From an uncultured Limosilactobacillus sp. (GTDB lineage: Bacteria; Bacillota; Bacilli; Lactobacillales; Lactobacillaceae): 12,727 nucleotides of DNA. The notes under the pieces are model-generated. The model was not told the origin of the DNA, made no database searches, and saw only the letters and a list, made by a program, of their open reading frames with translations. This document shows, one piece after another, positions 1 through 6,946 of this stretch; the stretch's first letter is position 1; each line of letters begins with the position of its first letter. The stretch is from the NCBI GenBank assembly GCA_944326735.1, contig CALVFC010000029.1, positions 1 through 12,727 of the forward strand, read 5' to 3'. Both the position numbers and the translations under genes were made by a program.

Positions 1-65
1 GCCTCGGCCCACTCGTAGGCCAGGGTATTGGGGTTGCGCCGGGCGGGGATGCCGAAGGTCCGGCA
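1..65. other. GC-rich foreign-looking fragment at the left edge
   Basis: The first 60 bases are about 72% GC by hand count (43/60), against about 47% for the next 60. The frame of the following MFS gene stays open here, but it reads a Gly/Ala/Pro-rich string unlike the transmembrane and linker sequence expected before the segment that starts at about position 66. The minus strand instead has an open frame with GC-rich third positions, reading FGIPARRNPNTLAYEW in the middle. That looks more like real coding sequence. The simplest reading is a junction, from a rearrangement, an insertion or a contig-end artefact, between the end of another gene and a 5'-truncated MFS gene. I do not recognise the minus-strand peptide. 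Confidence 0.35.
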
Positions 66-797
66 GAGCTGGACGAACCATTCTTGGAATTTAAGGTATT
101 CAAGAGTGGTGAATTCACCCTGGCAACCGTATTGAGTTCCATCGTAATGATGGCCATGGTTGGGGTCGAATTAGTTATTCCCCTCTACTTGCAGATCATC
201 CATGGAATGTCCGCCTTTCATTCCGGGTTGACCCTCTTATTTGGGGCCATTTTCATGGGCCTGATGAGTCCAATTACGGGTAACCTCTTTGACCGCCATG
301 GTGCTCGTCGCCTTGCCATCACTGGGATGTTTATTCTGGCAGTTGGGACCATTCCGTTTGCCTTCATTACCCGTGATACGCCGATCATTTACATTGTGTT
401 CTTGTATGCGGTACGGATGTTCGGGATCTCCATGGTAATGATGCCCGTCACCACGGCCGGGATGAACTCCTTACCATATAAGCTTATCTCCCACGGGACC
501 GCAGTTAACAACACTTTACGGCAAGTAGCCACCTCTGTTGGTACCGCGATCATGATTTCTGTACTGACGAATGTAACGAACAATCATAAGCCAGCCCACT
601 CATTATTGGCCGCTGCCCCATTGCAATATAAGTCCAAGATGTTTGACGCAACATTGATGGGTTACCACGCCGCCTTCTGGTTTGCAATTGCCTTTGCCCT
701 GACTGGCCTGGTATTAACATTCTTTGTTACTAGTGGTAATGGGATCCACTTAAAACTTGATTCTGAAGATATTGTTGGAAAGGAGGATGCTAAATGA
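66..797 (+). CDS. DHA2-family multidrug MFS transporter, C-terminal half (5' end missing)
   Basis: This is the C-terminal half of a 14-TM drug:H+ antiporter (EmrB/QacA type, DHA2) of the cytoplasmic membrane. Family members are usually about 480-500 residues; about 243 are seen here. The visible part starts in the cytoplasmic linker (ELDEPFLEFKVF, typical just before TM9) and contains about six hydrophobic helices. Characteristic stretches include VELVIPLYLQIIHG, the motif-A-like GNLFDRHGARR and HGTAVNNTLRQVATSVGTA. A TTG at 84 is the first possible start inside the window, but it lies within conserved family sequence, so it is probably an internal Leu and not the true start. The frame stays open to the left edge. 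The stop TGA overlaps the ATG of the next gene (ATGA), so the two are translationally coupled. Substrates cannot be predicted. Whether the gene is intact or truncated at about position 60 depends on the GC-rich fragment before it. Confidence 0.8.
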   Translation, partial: ELDEPFLEFKVFKSGEFTLATVLSSIVMMAMVGVELVIPLYLQIIHGMSAFHSGLTLLFGAIFMGLMSPITGNLFDRHGARRLAITGMFILAVGTIPFAFITRDTPIIYIVFLYAVRMFGISMVMMPVTTAGMNSLPYKLISHGTAVNNTLRQVATSVGTAIMISVLTNVTNNHKPAHSLLAAAPLQYKSKMFDATLMGYHAAFWFAIAFALTGLVLTFFVTSGNGIHLKLDSEDIVGKEDAK

Positions 798-1495
798 TTA
801 TCATTCTGATGTTCATCTCTGCGATGGCTCTCTTCGCTAGTGTGATGTTTATCAACCACCGCACACCACGCATCGTGGGAACAGTGATCTTTGGGATCCT
901 CTTCGTGGGCTCAACGACCTTGATGACATTAAACTACAGTCACCACTTTGGCATGCACCAGGTCAACACAACCACCAGCAAAACGGTTTATTCTGCTGGT
1001 GGTAAGATGCCGTTAGCAATGTACCAACCAGTTGGGACTAGTGGAAAAGATAATGTGTTAATCTATAAAACGAACCTGAATCAAAATAAGCCCCAGCATA
1101 CTCAGGCTAACGAATACACGACGAGTAAAATGAAATTTTCAAATCGTCAGGAGCCACAGCTAACGACAACCGAGACCCGCTGGCGGTTTAACAATAAATT
1201 TTACAAGGTCCTGTACATGTGGTCCGGGATGGATGGCACCCTAGTTGAACGGACAAACGTGATCAACTACCCACAATCCTATGTCAAGGTCACGACTAGC
1301 CAAGCCAAGCAGCTCCAAGCCAAAGCTGGCAAAGCAAGTGGCGCAATGCAGAGTCAGGCTAAAGCCTTCGTCACGAGCAAAGTACAGGCAGCGATGGCTA
1401 AGAACCCGCAAATGAGTGCCCACCAGATTCAGCAGGTGTCCCAACAAGCTGAGCAGGAATTTATGGGTCAAATGATTAAAAGTCAACTCAAATAA
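794..1495 (+). CDS. DUF4811 domain-containing membrane protein
   Basis: This 233-residue protein matches what I know of DUF4811, a lactobacillar family of unknown function usually encoded directly after a DHA2 MFS exporter. Two hydrophobic helices (about residues 1-20 and 27-47) form a short hairpin. They are followed by a soluble region (about 50-160) with RWRFNNKFYKVLYMWSG near residues 129-145. The C-terminal tail (about 165-233) is rich in Gln, Ala and Lys and is probably helical. A strong AAGGAGG at 780-786 precedes the ATG, which overlaps the MFS stop codon. The coupled translation suggests an accessory subunit or partner of the exporter, but this is inference and no catalytic motif is visible. 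A terminator follows at once. Confidence 0.8.
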   Translation: MIIILMFISAMALFASVMFINHRTPRIVGTVIFGILFVGSTTLMTLNYSHHFGMHQVNTTTSKTVYSAGGKMPLAMYQPVGTSGKDNVLIYKTNLNQNKPQHTQANEYTTSKMKFSNRQEPQLTTTETRWRFNNKFYKVLYMWSGMDGTLVERTNVINYPQSYVKVTTSQAKQLQAKAGKASGAMQSQAKAFVTSKVQAAMAKNPQMSAHQIQQVSQQAEQEFMGQMIKSQLK

Positions 1496-1528
1496 AAAAG
1501 TCGCAGCGTTGATGCTGCGACTTTTTTT
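1495..1528. terminator. Bidirectional Rho-independent terminator between DUF4811 gene and pseudouridine synthase gene
   Basis: The arms AAAAAAGTCGCAGC and GCTGCGACTTTTTT pair perfectly around a 6-base loop (GTTGAT). T-tracts lie on the 3' side in both directions, so the hairpin can end the MFS/DUF4811 transcript rightward and the pseudouridine synthase transcript leftward. The last base of the DUF4811 stop codon and the stop codon of the opposing gene are both part of the stem. Confidence 0.9.
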
Positions 1529-2384
1529 ATTCTTGTGGAATTGGGCAAGTAAATGTCCGTTGTTCTAACGTGAACGGATCCTTAAATGAGATCTTCGTTG
1601 CCCACAAACGCTGGTGTTGGTAGTGGGACGTATCACCACCATACAGGTGGTCACCAATCAACGGGTGGCCAATTGCTGCCATATGTACCCGAATCTGGTG
1701 GGTCCGGCCAGTATGTAACTGCACCCGCAATTGGGCCCAGTTAGCTCCCTGTTTTTCAACCCAGTACTCGGTAACTGCCTTCTGACCGTCGTCCGCAATC
1801 ACCCGCTGCGCTTGGCCTTCTCGACGAGCAATTGGGCGGTCAATAATACCGTGGTCGTCAGTAAAAGTCCCACTGACAAAGGCCGTGTACTCTTTCAGCA
1901 TCTGGTGCTATTGGAGCTGCTGGCTGATCATACTAGAAGCAACATGGTGTTTAGCAATCAATAATAATCCACCGGTGTAGCGGTCCAGGCGGGTAATCAG
2001 GTGGGGCCGTTGGTCAGGTGACCCTTGCTGAACGAGATAGTACACCGCCCGATTCAAGATTGTGCCATTATCGACAGACGGCCCCGGGATTGAGGTAACA
2101 CCAGCGGGCTTATTGACGACCAACCAATTATCATCCTCGTAAACAATATCCAGTAGCTGGTCACTGAGCTTCACATCCTGGTCACGAGGCTCAGGCTGGG
2201 CAATCACTGTCAACGGTTGGTTGGGTAAGATTTTAGTGGTTGGCCGTACTTGGCGGTGGTCCACCAAGAATTCACCCTGGCCGTTCTTCAGGTCATTAAA
2301 CAGCCGGTGCCCCATCCCCAACGACTGCAGGTATTTCTTAATTTTAATCGGTTCGGTGCCTTGATATTGCCAAGTATTTTCCAT
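1527..2384 (-). pseudogene. RluA-family pseudouridine synthase gene interrupted by an in-frame amber codon
   Basis: RluA/RluD-family enzymes isomerise specific uridines in rRNA or tRNA to pseudouridine. The frame from ATG at 2384 (SD GGAGG at 2390-2394) runs 285 codons, the normal family length, but codon 159 (1908-1910) is TAG. Before it lie NKPAG (91-95) and the catalytic motif TRLDRYTGG with Asp134, ending SMISQQLQ. After the stop the same frame continues HQMLKEYTAFVSG and includes GRTHQIRVHM (about 226-235) and GDHLYGG. No bases are gained or lost, so a single nonsense substitution explains the break. The 158-residue N-terminal product has the catalytic Asp but lacks the rest of the fold. 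The downstream half begins with an ATG at 1901 without a visible SD. It is probably a recent pseudogene or a sequencing error; amber readthrough is possible but unsupported. There is no promoter of its own before the gene, which sits just after the tRNA-Asp terminator. Exact target uridine unknown. Confidence 0.85.
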
Positions 2385-2407
2385 TCTATCCTCCAATGTC
2401 TGATTAT

Positions 2408-2441
2408 GAAAAAGAAGCTGGGAAATAATTCCCAGCTTCTC
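2408..2441 (-). terminator. Rho-independent terminator of tRNA-Asp
   Basis: AGAAGCTGGGAA pairs with TTCCCAGCTTCT across a 4-base loop. On the minus strand the stem is followed by a run of T (TTTTTC). It lies 14 bases beyond the tRNA 3' end and only about 14 bases before the SD of the pseudouridine synthase gene, so that gene is probably transcribed by readthrough of this hairpin. Confidence 0.85.
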
Positions 2442-2453
2442 GCTTACATATGA

Positions 2454-2528
2454 CGGTCCGTACGAGACTCGAACTCGTGATCTCATCCGTGACAGGGATG
2501 CGTCCTAAACCAACTAGACCAACGGACC
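2454..2528 (-). tRNA. tRNA-Asp (GTC anticodon)
   Basis: The 75-nt cloverleaf folds fully by eye. The acceptor stem is GGTCCGT/ACGGACC with discriminator G. The D arm is GTCT/GGAC, and the anticodon stem is CATCC/GGATG around the loop CTGTCAC, giving anticodon GTC at 2491-2493. The variable loop is 5 nt. The T arm is ACGAG/CTCGT with loop TTCGAGT. The anticodon decodes GAC/GAU (Asp), and the G discriminator is the Asp identity base. The 3' CCA is not encoded (the genomic bases after the discriminator are TCA), so it must be added by the nucleotidyltransferase. Confidence 0.96.
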
Positions 2529-2545
2529 ATTTAACAACAAGTAAA

Positions 2546-2574
2546 AGTATACGTGACTTCACTCGTCCTGTCAA
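2546..2574 (-). promoter_or_regulatory. sigma-A promoter of tRNA-Asp
   Basis: On the minus strand a perfect -35 TTGACA (2569-2574) is separated by 17 bp from -10 TATACT (2546-2551), about 17 bases before the tRNA 5' end. This is a strong stable-RNA promoter. It is likely also the source of low-level readthrough transcription into the pseudouridine synthase gene. Confidence 0.88.
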
Positions 2575-2616
2575 CAAACAATTTAATTAAAGGATGATTA
2601 TCCGTCTGATCTCCCC

Positions 2617-2622
2617 TATAAT
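2617..2622 (+). promoter_or_regulatory. -10 box of the mprF promoter
   Basis: A perfect TATAAT lies 31 bases before the chosen mprF ATG. At 17 bp spacing the -35 position reads ATGATT, a weak match. The promoter may therefore need an activator or be only moderately active. An upstream in-frame ATG at 2594 lies before this -10 box, which argues against it as the translation start. Confidence 0.5.
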
Positions 2623-2653
2623 GTTCTTTAGGAATATTGTTGAGGGGGATATT

Positions 2654-5239
2654 ATGAAAGCCATTTATAATCGATTCCTGTTTTGGTGGGAAAAGTATTC
2701 ACGAATAATTAAGACAGTCTTCGTTGTTTCGATTGTCTTATTTGTTGTCCATGCTTTGACCGACTTTTTCAAAACAGTTGACTGGCACAAAGTCGGGATT
2801 GTCCTGACCAACTTATCATGGTGGTCACTACTGCTCCTCCTGGTAATGGGGGTCATTGCCGTCATTCCCATGTTAGGATATGACTTTGCGATCGTGCACT
2901 TTCTACCAGGCAAGTTCAAGCGAAGCTACATCATTCGTTGTGGGTGGATTACCAACACCCTGACCAATATTGCGGGCTTTGGTGGAGTTCTCGGTGCCAC
3001 GATGCGGGGCTACTTTTACCGCAAAAGCGCGAGCCGGAAAGACATCCTGCTCGCTATTTCGAAAATTGCGGTCTTCCTCCTATCAGGATTATCGGTTCTG
3101 TGTTGGCTGGCGTTAATCATCATGTTTGTTTTCCACCACGGTGGGCACTTTAACCAGTATGCCATCTGGCTCGTTGCCGGTGGATTGTACTTCCCGGTGG
3201 TTTTCTACTTTACACTAATCAATGACAATAAGGTCTTTGAAGACGTGACCCCTAAAATTGAGGGATTGTTGGTCACTTCATCCACCTGTGAATGGCTGTT
3301 TGTGGCGCTCTTCTTCTTGTTAGTCGGTTGGTGTCTGGGGGTTCGGCAGAACTTAATTGCCGTCTTACCACTATACGTCGTTGCTCAACTGCTGGGGGTT
3401 ATTTCCATGATCCCTGGGGCATTAGGGTCCTTCGATGTCATGATGATGTTTGAGCTGTCGCTACTGGGGGTAACACGGCCCACAATTATCATTTGGTTGC
3501 TCCTTTTCCGGATTTTCTACTACATCGTCCCGTTGATCTTTGCGGGTATTATGTTCCTCCACAACCTCGCTACGCAAGTCAATGAGTACTTTGATGGTTT
3601 ACCGTTAACAATCTTGCAAAATACCGCCCACTTCTTAATTACCCTATTCCTGTACATGTCAGGGTTATTAATGTTACTGGCGGCTTCTGTACCCGACCTG
3701 ACCGCACAGAATAAGTTTCTTGCTCAGCTGTACCCGTTTACCTTCTTCTTCCTCCACCAGCTTAGTTCGGTGCTGTTTGCAATGGCCCTACTAGCGGTTG
3801 CCCGGGGGATTGAATCAAAGGTGGCTAAAGCGTACTGGCCAGCCCTCATTCTCCTGGTGATCGGGATTGCCAATACCATTTGGAATTTAGGGACAATTAG
3901 CCTGACAATCTACCTGGCGGTGGTCCTGTTCCTGATTATTTTATCCAAGCGCGAACTCTACCGGGTAAAGCTCCAATACTCGATCGGTAAGTTTATGATC
4001 GACTTAGCAATCTTTGCCGGGTCCTGCATTCTTTACATTATCGTCGGGGTTATCAACTCACCAGAATATTCAAAGCTGCACCGGGTACCGAACTTCTTCC
4101 TCTTCCCTGGTGAGAAAGTCTGGGTCTCTGGACTGCTGGGTCTGGTAATCGGGCTAATTCTCTTGATGATTATGTTGCGGTACTTTACCGGTGGGTTTGA
4201 CCCATTTAGCGGGATCCACTCGTTTGATGCCGACCGGGCACGAGCCGTGATCAAGCAGTTTGGCGGCAGTCAGATCAGTCACCTGGCCTTCCTGCGTGAT
4301 AAGAACCTCTACTACTACCAGGATAAGGGCCAAGACCAACTCTTCTTCATGTACCGGCAAAAGTATGACCACCTCATTATCATGGGGGACCCTGTGGGCA
4401 ATAAAGACATGATCCGGCCCGCCCTCCGTCAGTTCATTTCCGAAGCTGATCGTTATGGCTACCAGCTAGTCTTTTACGAAGTCTCCGGTGAAATGACGAT
4501 GCTGCTCCATGAATTTGGCTTTGACTTCATCAAGACTGGTGAAACCGGCTTAGTCAAGTTAGCCGACTTCACCCTCGCCGGGAAACGGCAACGGTCTCAG
4601 CGGGCCTTGATGCACAAGTTTGACCGGGAAGGTTACCAATTTGAAGTTGTGAAGCCACCATTTGATGACCATTTTATGAAAGAGTTAAAGGCCGTTTCCG
4701 ACGACTGGCTGGGCAAGCAAATTGAAAAGGGCTTCTCCCTTGGTTTCTTTGATAACTACTACATTCAGCAAGCACCAGTGGGAACCGTCCGTGATAAGGA
4801 TGGCAAGCTCGTGGCCTTTGCAACCTTTATGCCGACCGGGAGTAAAAAGATTTTAACGATTGACCTGATGCGGCACAGTCATGAAGCCCCATCCGGGATT
4901 ATGGATAAGATCTTCATTAGTATGTTCCTGTATGGACAAGAGAATGGCTACACCTACTTTGACTTGGGGATGGCACCATTATCCAATGTCGGTGAATACC
5001 AGTTCTCCTTCCTGGGTGAAAAGATCGCCCACTTCATTTACGAATACGGTTACCGTCTCTACGGTTTCCAGGGGTTGCGGCACTACAAAGATAAGTATGC
5101 CGACGAATGGGATTCCCGTTATACAGCCTTCCGGAAGCGGGCCTCGATCATTAGTTCAATGATCAGTCTGGTCACCGTTGTTAACCAACGGGCCGACCAG
5201 CCAGAGAAGCACTTACTCTTCTGGTGGTTGCGGGCATAA
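2654..5239 (+). CDS. mprF: Bifunctional aminoacyl-phosphatidylglycerol synthase/flippase MprF
   Basis: MprF transfers an amino acid (classically lysine) from aminoacyl-tRNA to phosphatidylglycerol and flips the product to the outer leaflet. This lowers negative surface charge and protects against cationic antimicrobial peptides. The ATG at 2654 has SD GAGGGGGA at 2642-2649 and gives 861 residues, the usual family size. Residues 1 to about 510 form the multi-helix flippase domain, including the PGALGSFDVMMMF signature. From about 520 comes the cytosolic GNAT-like synthase domain (DUF2156/LPG_synthase_C), with GDPVGN, EKGFSLGFFDNYY, a conserved IDLMRHSHEAPSGIMD block and YFDLGMAPLSNVG. The C-terminal LKHYKDKYADEW-like segment is also family-typical (here LRHYKDKYADEW). 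No neighbour suggests which amino acid it uses, so lysyl specificity is an assumption. It is monocistronic, with a terminator directly after the stop. Confidence 0.95.
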   Translation: MKAIYNRFLFWWEKYSRIIKTVFVVSIVLFVVHALTDFFKTVDWHKVGIVLTNLSWWSLLLLLVMGVIAVIPMLGYDFAIVHFLPGKFKRSYIIRCGWITNTLTNIAGFGGVLGATMRGYFYRKSASRKDILLAISKIAVFLLSGLSVLCWLALIIMFVFHHGGHFNQYAIWLVAGGLYFPVVFYFTLINDNKVFEDVTPKIEGLLVTSSTCEWLFVALFFLLVGWCLGVRQNLIAVLPLYVVAQLLGVISMIPGALGSFDVMMMFELSLLGVTRPTIIIWLLLFRIFYYIVPLIFAGIMFLHNLATQVNEYFDGLPLTILQNTAHFLITLFLYMSGLLMLLAASVPDLTAQNKFLAQLYPFTFFFLHQLSSVLFAMALLAVARGIESKVAKAYWPALILLVIGIANTIWNLGTISLTIYLAVVLFLIILSKRELYRVKLQYSIGKFMIDLAIFAGSCILYIIVGVINSPEYSKLHRVPNFFLFPGEKVWVSGLLGLVIGLILLMIMLRYFTGGFDPFSGIHSFDADRARAVIKQFGGSQISHLAFLRDKNLYYYQDKGQDQLFFMYRQKYDHLIIMGDPVGNKDMIRPALRQFISEADRYGYQLVFYEVSGEMTMLLHEFGFDFIKTGETGLVKLADFTLAGKRQRSQRALMHKFDREGYQFEVVKPPFDDHFMKELKAVSDDWLGKQIEKGFSLGFFDNYYIQQAPVGTVRDKDGKLVAFATFMPTGSKKILTIDLMRHSHEAPSGIMDKIFISMFLYGQENGYTYFDLGMAPLSNVGEYQFSFLGEKIAHFIYEYGYRLYGFQGLRHYKDKYADEWDSRYTAFRKRASIISSMISLVTVVNQRADQPEKHLLFWWLRA

Positions 5240-5240
5240 A

Positions 5241-5269
5241 TTGCCGATTTTTCACAATTGACTTATAAT
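5241..5269 (+). promoter_or_regulatory. Promoter of the 2-hydroxyacid dehydrogenase gene
   Basis: -35 TTGCCG (5241-5246) and a perfect -10 TATAAT (5264-5269) are 17 bp apart. The -35 box begins two bases after the mprF stop codon. The expected transcription start is near 5276, at the beginning of the cre-like palindrome. The -10 box shares bases with the left arm of the mprF terminator hairpin. Confidence 0.7.
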
Positions 5270-5306
5270 AGCCTTGTAAACGTTTACTTGGCTATTTTTT
5301 TATTTT
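5267..5306 (+). terminator. Rho-independent terminator of mprF, overlapping the next promoter and operator
   Basis: AATAGCC (5267-5273) pairs with GGCTATT (5290-5296). Inside, past a TT/TT internal loop, GTAA pairs with TTAC. T7 and then ATTTT follow. Only transcripts coming from mprF contain the left arm; a transcript starting near 5276 lacks it and so should escape termination. Confidence 0.75.
5275..5288. promoter_or_regulatory. CcpA cre-like operator
   Basis: TGTAAACGTTTACT fits the catabolite-responsive element consensus TGWAANCGNTNWCA at 13 of 14 positions. It contains the perfect 12-bp palindrome GTAAACGTTTAC (5276-5287). It is placed at the expected transcription start of the dehydrogenase gene, where bound CcpA (or another LacI-family repressor) would block initiation. 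This suggests carbon catabolite repression of the dehydrogenase. The assignment is from sequence match only. Confidence 0.65.
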
Positions 5307-5321
5307 AGGAAGGCGAATAAT

Positions 5322-6284
5322 ATGGCTACTGTTTATCTATCAGCTAAATTACCAGAAGTCGCAAGTAAGATGCTTGACCAATCTGGAATTGATTATGAAG
5401 TGTTCGATGGTGAAGGCCTGATTACCAAGGACGAATTATTAAAGCACGTTCCTGATTGTCAAGTCTTAATCACCCCATTATCAACCCAGGTAGACAAAGA
5501 CGTCATTGACGCGGCACCAAACTTGAAGTTGATTGCCAACTTTGGTGCTGGGTTCAACAACATCGATACTGACTACGCCCGGACGAAGGGCATCGACGTC
5601 ACCAACACCCCATTTGTTTCCTCCACAGCAACCGCTGAAGTTGCTTCCGGATTAGTAATTGCATTGATGCGGCGGATCGTTGAAGGTGACCACCGGATGC
5701 GGACGATCGGTTTCGATGGCTGGGCACCCCTCTTCTTCCTTGGCCATGAACTTGCCGGTAAGACATTAGGGATCGTTGGTTTAGGTAGTATCGGTCGGGG
5801 AGTTGCCCAACGGCTGCACGCCTTCGATATGAAGATTATCTACACCCAGCGTCACCAAGCTGATCCAGCAACAGAGGCCCACTACAATGCCGAATACGTC
5901 AGCCTTGATGAATTACTGAAGCGGTCCGATGTGGTAACGCTCCACTGCCCATTAACACCTGAAACGCACCACATGATCGATGCCCCTCAATTTGCGATGA
6001 TGAAGGACAGTGCAATGATCATCAACTGTGCCCGGGGTCCTGTTTTGAACGAAGATGCCCTGCTGAAGGCATTACAAGATCACAAGTTAGCTGGTGCCGC
6101 CCTTGATGTTTACGAAGCCGAACCAAACGTTGCCGATGGTTTCAAGGAATTGAAGAACGTTATCTTAACGCCCCACATTGGGAACGCCTCCTTTGAAGCC
6201 CGGGATGCCATGGCAAAGATCGTTGCCGGTAACGCCCTCAACGTTTTGAAGGGTGAAAGTGCCAAGTACATTGTTAACAAGTAA
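5322..6284 (+). CDS. D-isomer-specific 2-hydroxyacid dehydrogenase
   Basis: This 320-residue cytosolic NAD(P)-dependent oxidoreductase reduces 2-oxo acids to D-2-hydroxy acids (or the reverse). The closest relatives are the glyoxylate/hydroxypyruvate reductase-like group, not classical D-lactate dehydrogenase. The Rossmann motif GLGSIG is at 153-158. The catalytic set is Arg238 (NCARGP), Glu267 (EAEP) and His285 (LTPHIG), with the Arg-Glu spacing of E. coli SerA. After the second beta strand an Arg (YTQRH, residue 177) replaces the usual acidic residue that binds the NAD ribose, which hints at NADP(H) preference; this is inference. SD AGGAAGG (5307-5313) is 8 bases from ATG. Expression is probably under catabolite control through the cre-like site at its start. 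It is a single-gene unit closed by a strong terminator. Substrate unknown. Confidence 0.9.
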   Translation: MATVYLSAKLPEVASKMLDQSGIDYEVFDGEGLITKDELLKHVPDCQVLITPLSTQVDKDVIDAAPNLKLIANFGAGFNNIDTDYARTKGIDVTNTPFVSSTATAEVASGLVIALMRRIVEGDHRMRTIGFDGWAPLFFLGHELAGKTLGIVGLGSIGRGVAQRLHAFDMKIIYTQRHQADPATEAHYNAEYVSLDELLKRSDVVTLHCPLTPETHHMIDAPQFAMMKDSAMIINCARGPVLNEDALLKALQDHKLAGAALDVYEAEPNVADGFKELKNVILTPHIGNASFEARDAMAKIVAGNALNVLKGESAKYIVNK

Positions 6285-6294
6285 TAACAACTAC

Positions 6295-6350
6295 ATTTAA
6301 AATAAAAGTGGTGATGGTCGCAATTGACCATCACCACTTTTATTTTAAAT
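6295..6350. terminator. Perfect 25-bp-stem bidirectional terminator
   Basis: Two exact complementary 25-base arms (6295-6319 and 6326-6350) flank the 6-base loop GCAATT. The GC-rich core GTGGTGATGGTC is flanked by A-rich and T-rich outer parts, so a U-tract follows the core in both directions. It separates the convergent dehydrogenase and DJ-1 family genes. Confidence 0.92.
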
Positions 6351-6352
6351 GA

Positions 6353-6925
6353 TTAGATTTCCTTAGCCAGGTAGTCGTACAGCATCTCGTGCTTGATTTG
6401 CTTGGTATCGTAACCTAATACTTCCGCAATTTGATAAGCATACGCCAGTGCGGTGGCTGGTCCGCGAGAAGTAATGACCTTCCCAGCAACATCGACCACG
6501 GTAATATCTTCGTGGAAACGAGCTGTTGGCACTTCCTTAGCGATTTGCTGGTCAAAGCCAGGGAAGCAGGTGTAGTCATGGCCATCCAAAACCCCATAAC
6601 GGGCCAAAGCAATTGGGGCAGCACACATGGCAGCATCCCACTTACCAGCTTTCTGCCGGTCCTGCATAATCTTCATCAACTGGTCATTGTCACGGAGCTT
6701 TTCAGCACCGCCACGACCACCAGGAAAGGCCACAACATCATAATCTAACAATTGGTCGCCTAAGACCTCATCACAAGTCAATTCAATACCATGGGCACCA
6801 GGAACATTCAGTCCTTCGAGGCCGACCATCTTGGTATCGATCCCCATCCGCCGGAGGACATCCACGACGGTCAGGCCTTCAACCTCTTCACAACCAGGCG
6901 CAAATACAACTGCAACTGTTGCCAT
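6353..6925 (-). CDS. DJ-1/PfpI family protein (YajL-like)
   Basis: This 190-residue protein is of the DJ-1/ThiJ/PfpI superfamily. Relatives include DJ-1 and YajL, which are linked to oxidative stress, chaperone and glyoxal-related protein repair roles. The nucleophile-elbow cysteine is Cys101 (AAMCAAP), paired with Glu16 of GCEEVEG, the position equivalent to DJ-1 Glu18. FPGG is at 67-70. The position of DJ-1 His126 appears to be occupied by Phe in TCFPGF, as in many bacterial members, so protease activity is unlikely. The ATG at 6925 (MATVAVVFAPG) was chosen because GGAGG lies 8 bases before it; an upstream in-frame ATG at 6940 precedes that SD and is less likely. It lies 21 bases after the alpha/beta hydrolase stop on the same strand, so the two probably form an operon. 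Confidence 0.9.
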   Translation of the reverse strand: MATVAVVFAPGCEEVEGLTVVDVLRRMGIDTKMVGLEGLNVPGAHGIELTCDEVLGDQLLDYDVVAFPGGRGGAEKLRDNDQLMKIMQDRQKAGKWDAAMCAAPIALARYGVLDGHDYTCFPGFDQQIAKEVPTARFHEDITVVDVAGKVITSRGPATALAYAYQIAEVLGYDTKQIKHEMLYDYLAKEI

Positions 6926-6946
6926 TAATAATTCCTCCAATTCAAA

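Noticed and set aside
1908..2486. Extension of the pseudouridine synthase N-terminus to 2486
   Set aside because: The extra 34 codons read through the tRNA terminator hairpin and into tRNA-Asp itself. ATG at 2384 with GGAGG is the real start.
2454..2653. A functional link between tRNA-Asp and the adjacent aminoacyl-tRNA-using MprF
   Set aside because: The two are divergently transcribed from separate promoters. MprF enzymes are known for Lys, Ala or Arg tRNAs, and tRNA genes are scattered among unrelated genes. Adjacency alone is not evidence.
2594..2653. A longer MprF N-terminus starting at ATG 2594
   Set aside because: That start lies upstream of a perfect TATAAT at 2617-2622 and has no good SD. 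ATG at 2654 has a strong SD and gives the family-typical N-terminus.
4033..4372. Overlapping minus-strand ORFs inside mprF, and similar shadow ORFs elsewhere
   Set aside because: They have no ribosome binding sites or recognisable domains and lie opposite or out of frame within well-identified genes.
6295..6350. A 25-bp perfect palindrome as a mobile-element end or REP repeat
   Set aside because: It sits exactly between two convergent genes and has a GC core with U-tracts on both sides. It occurs once in the window. A bidirectional terminator explains it fully.
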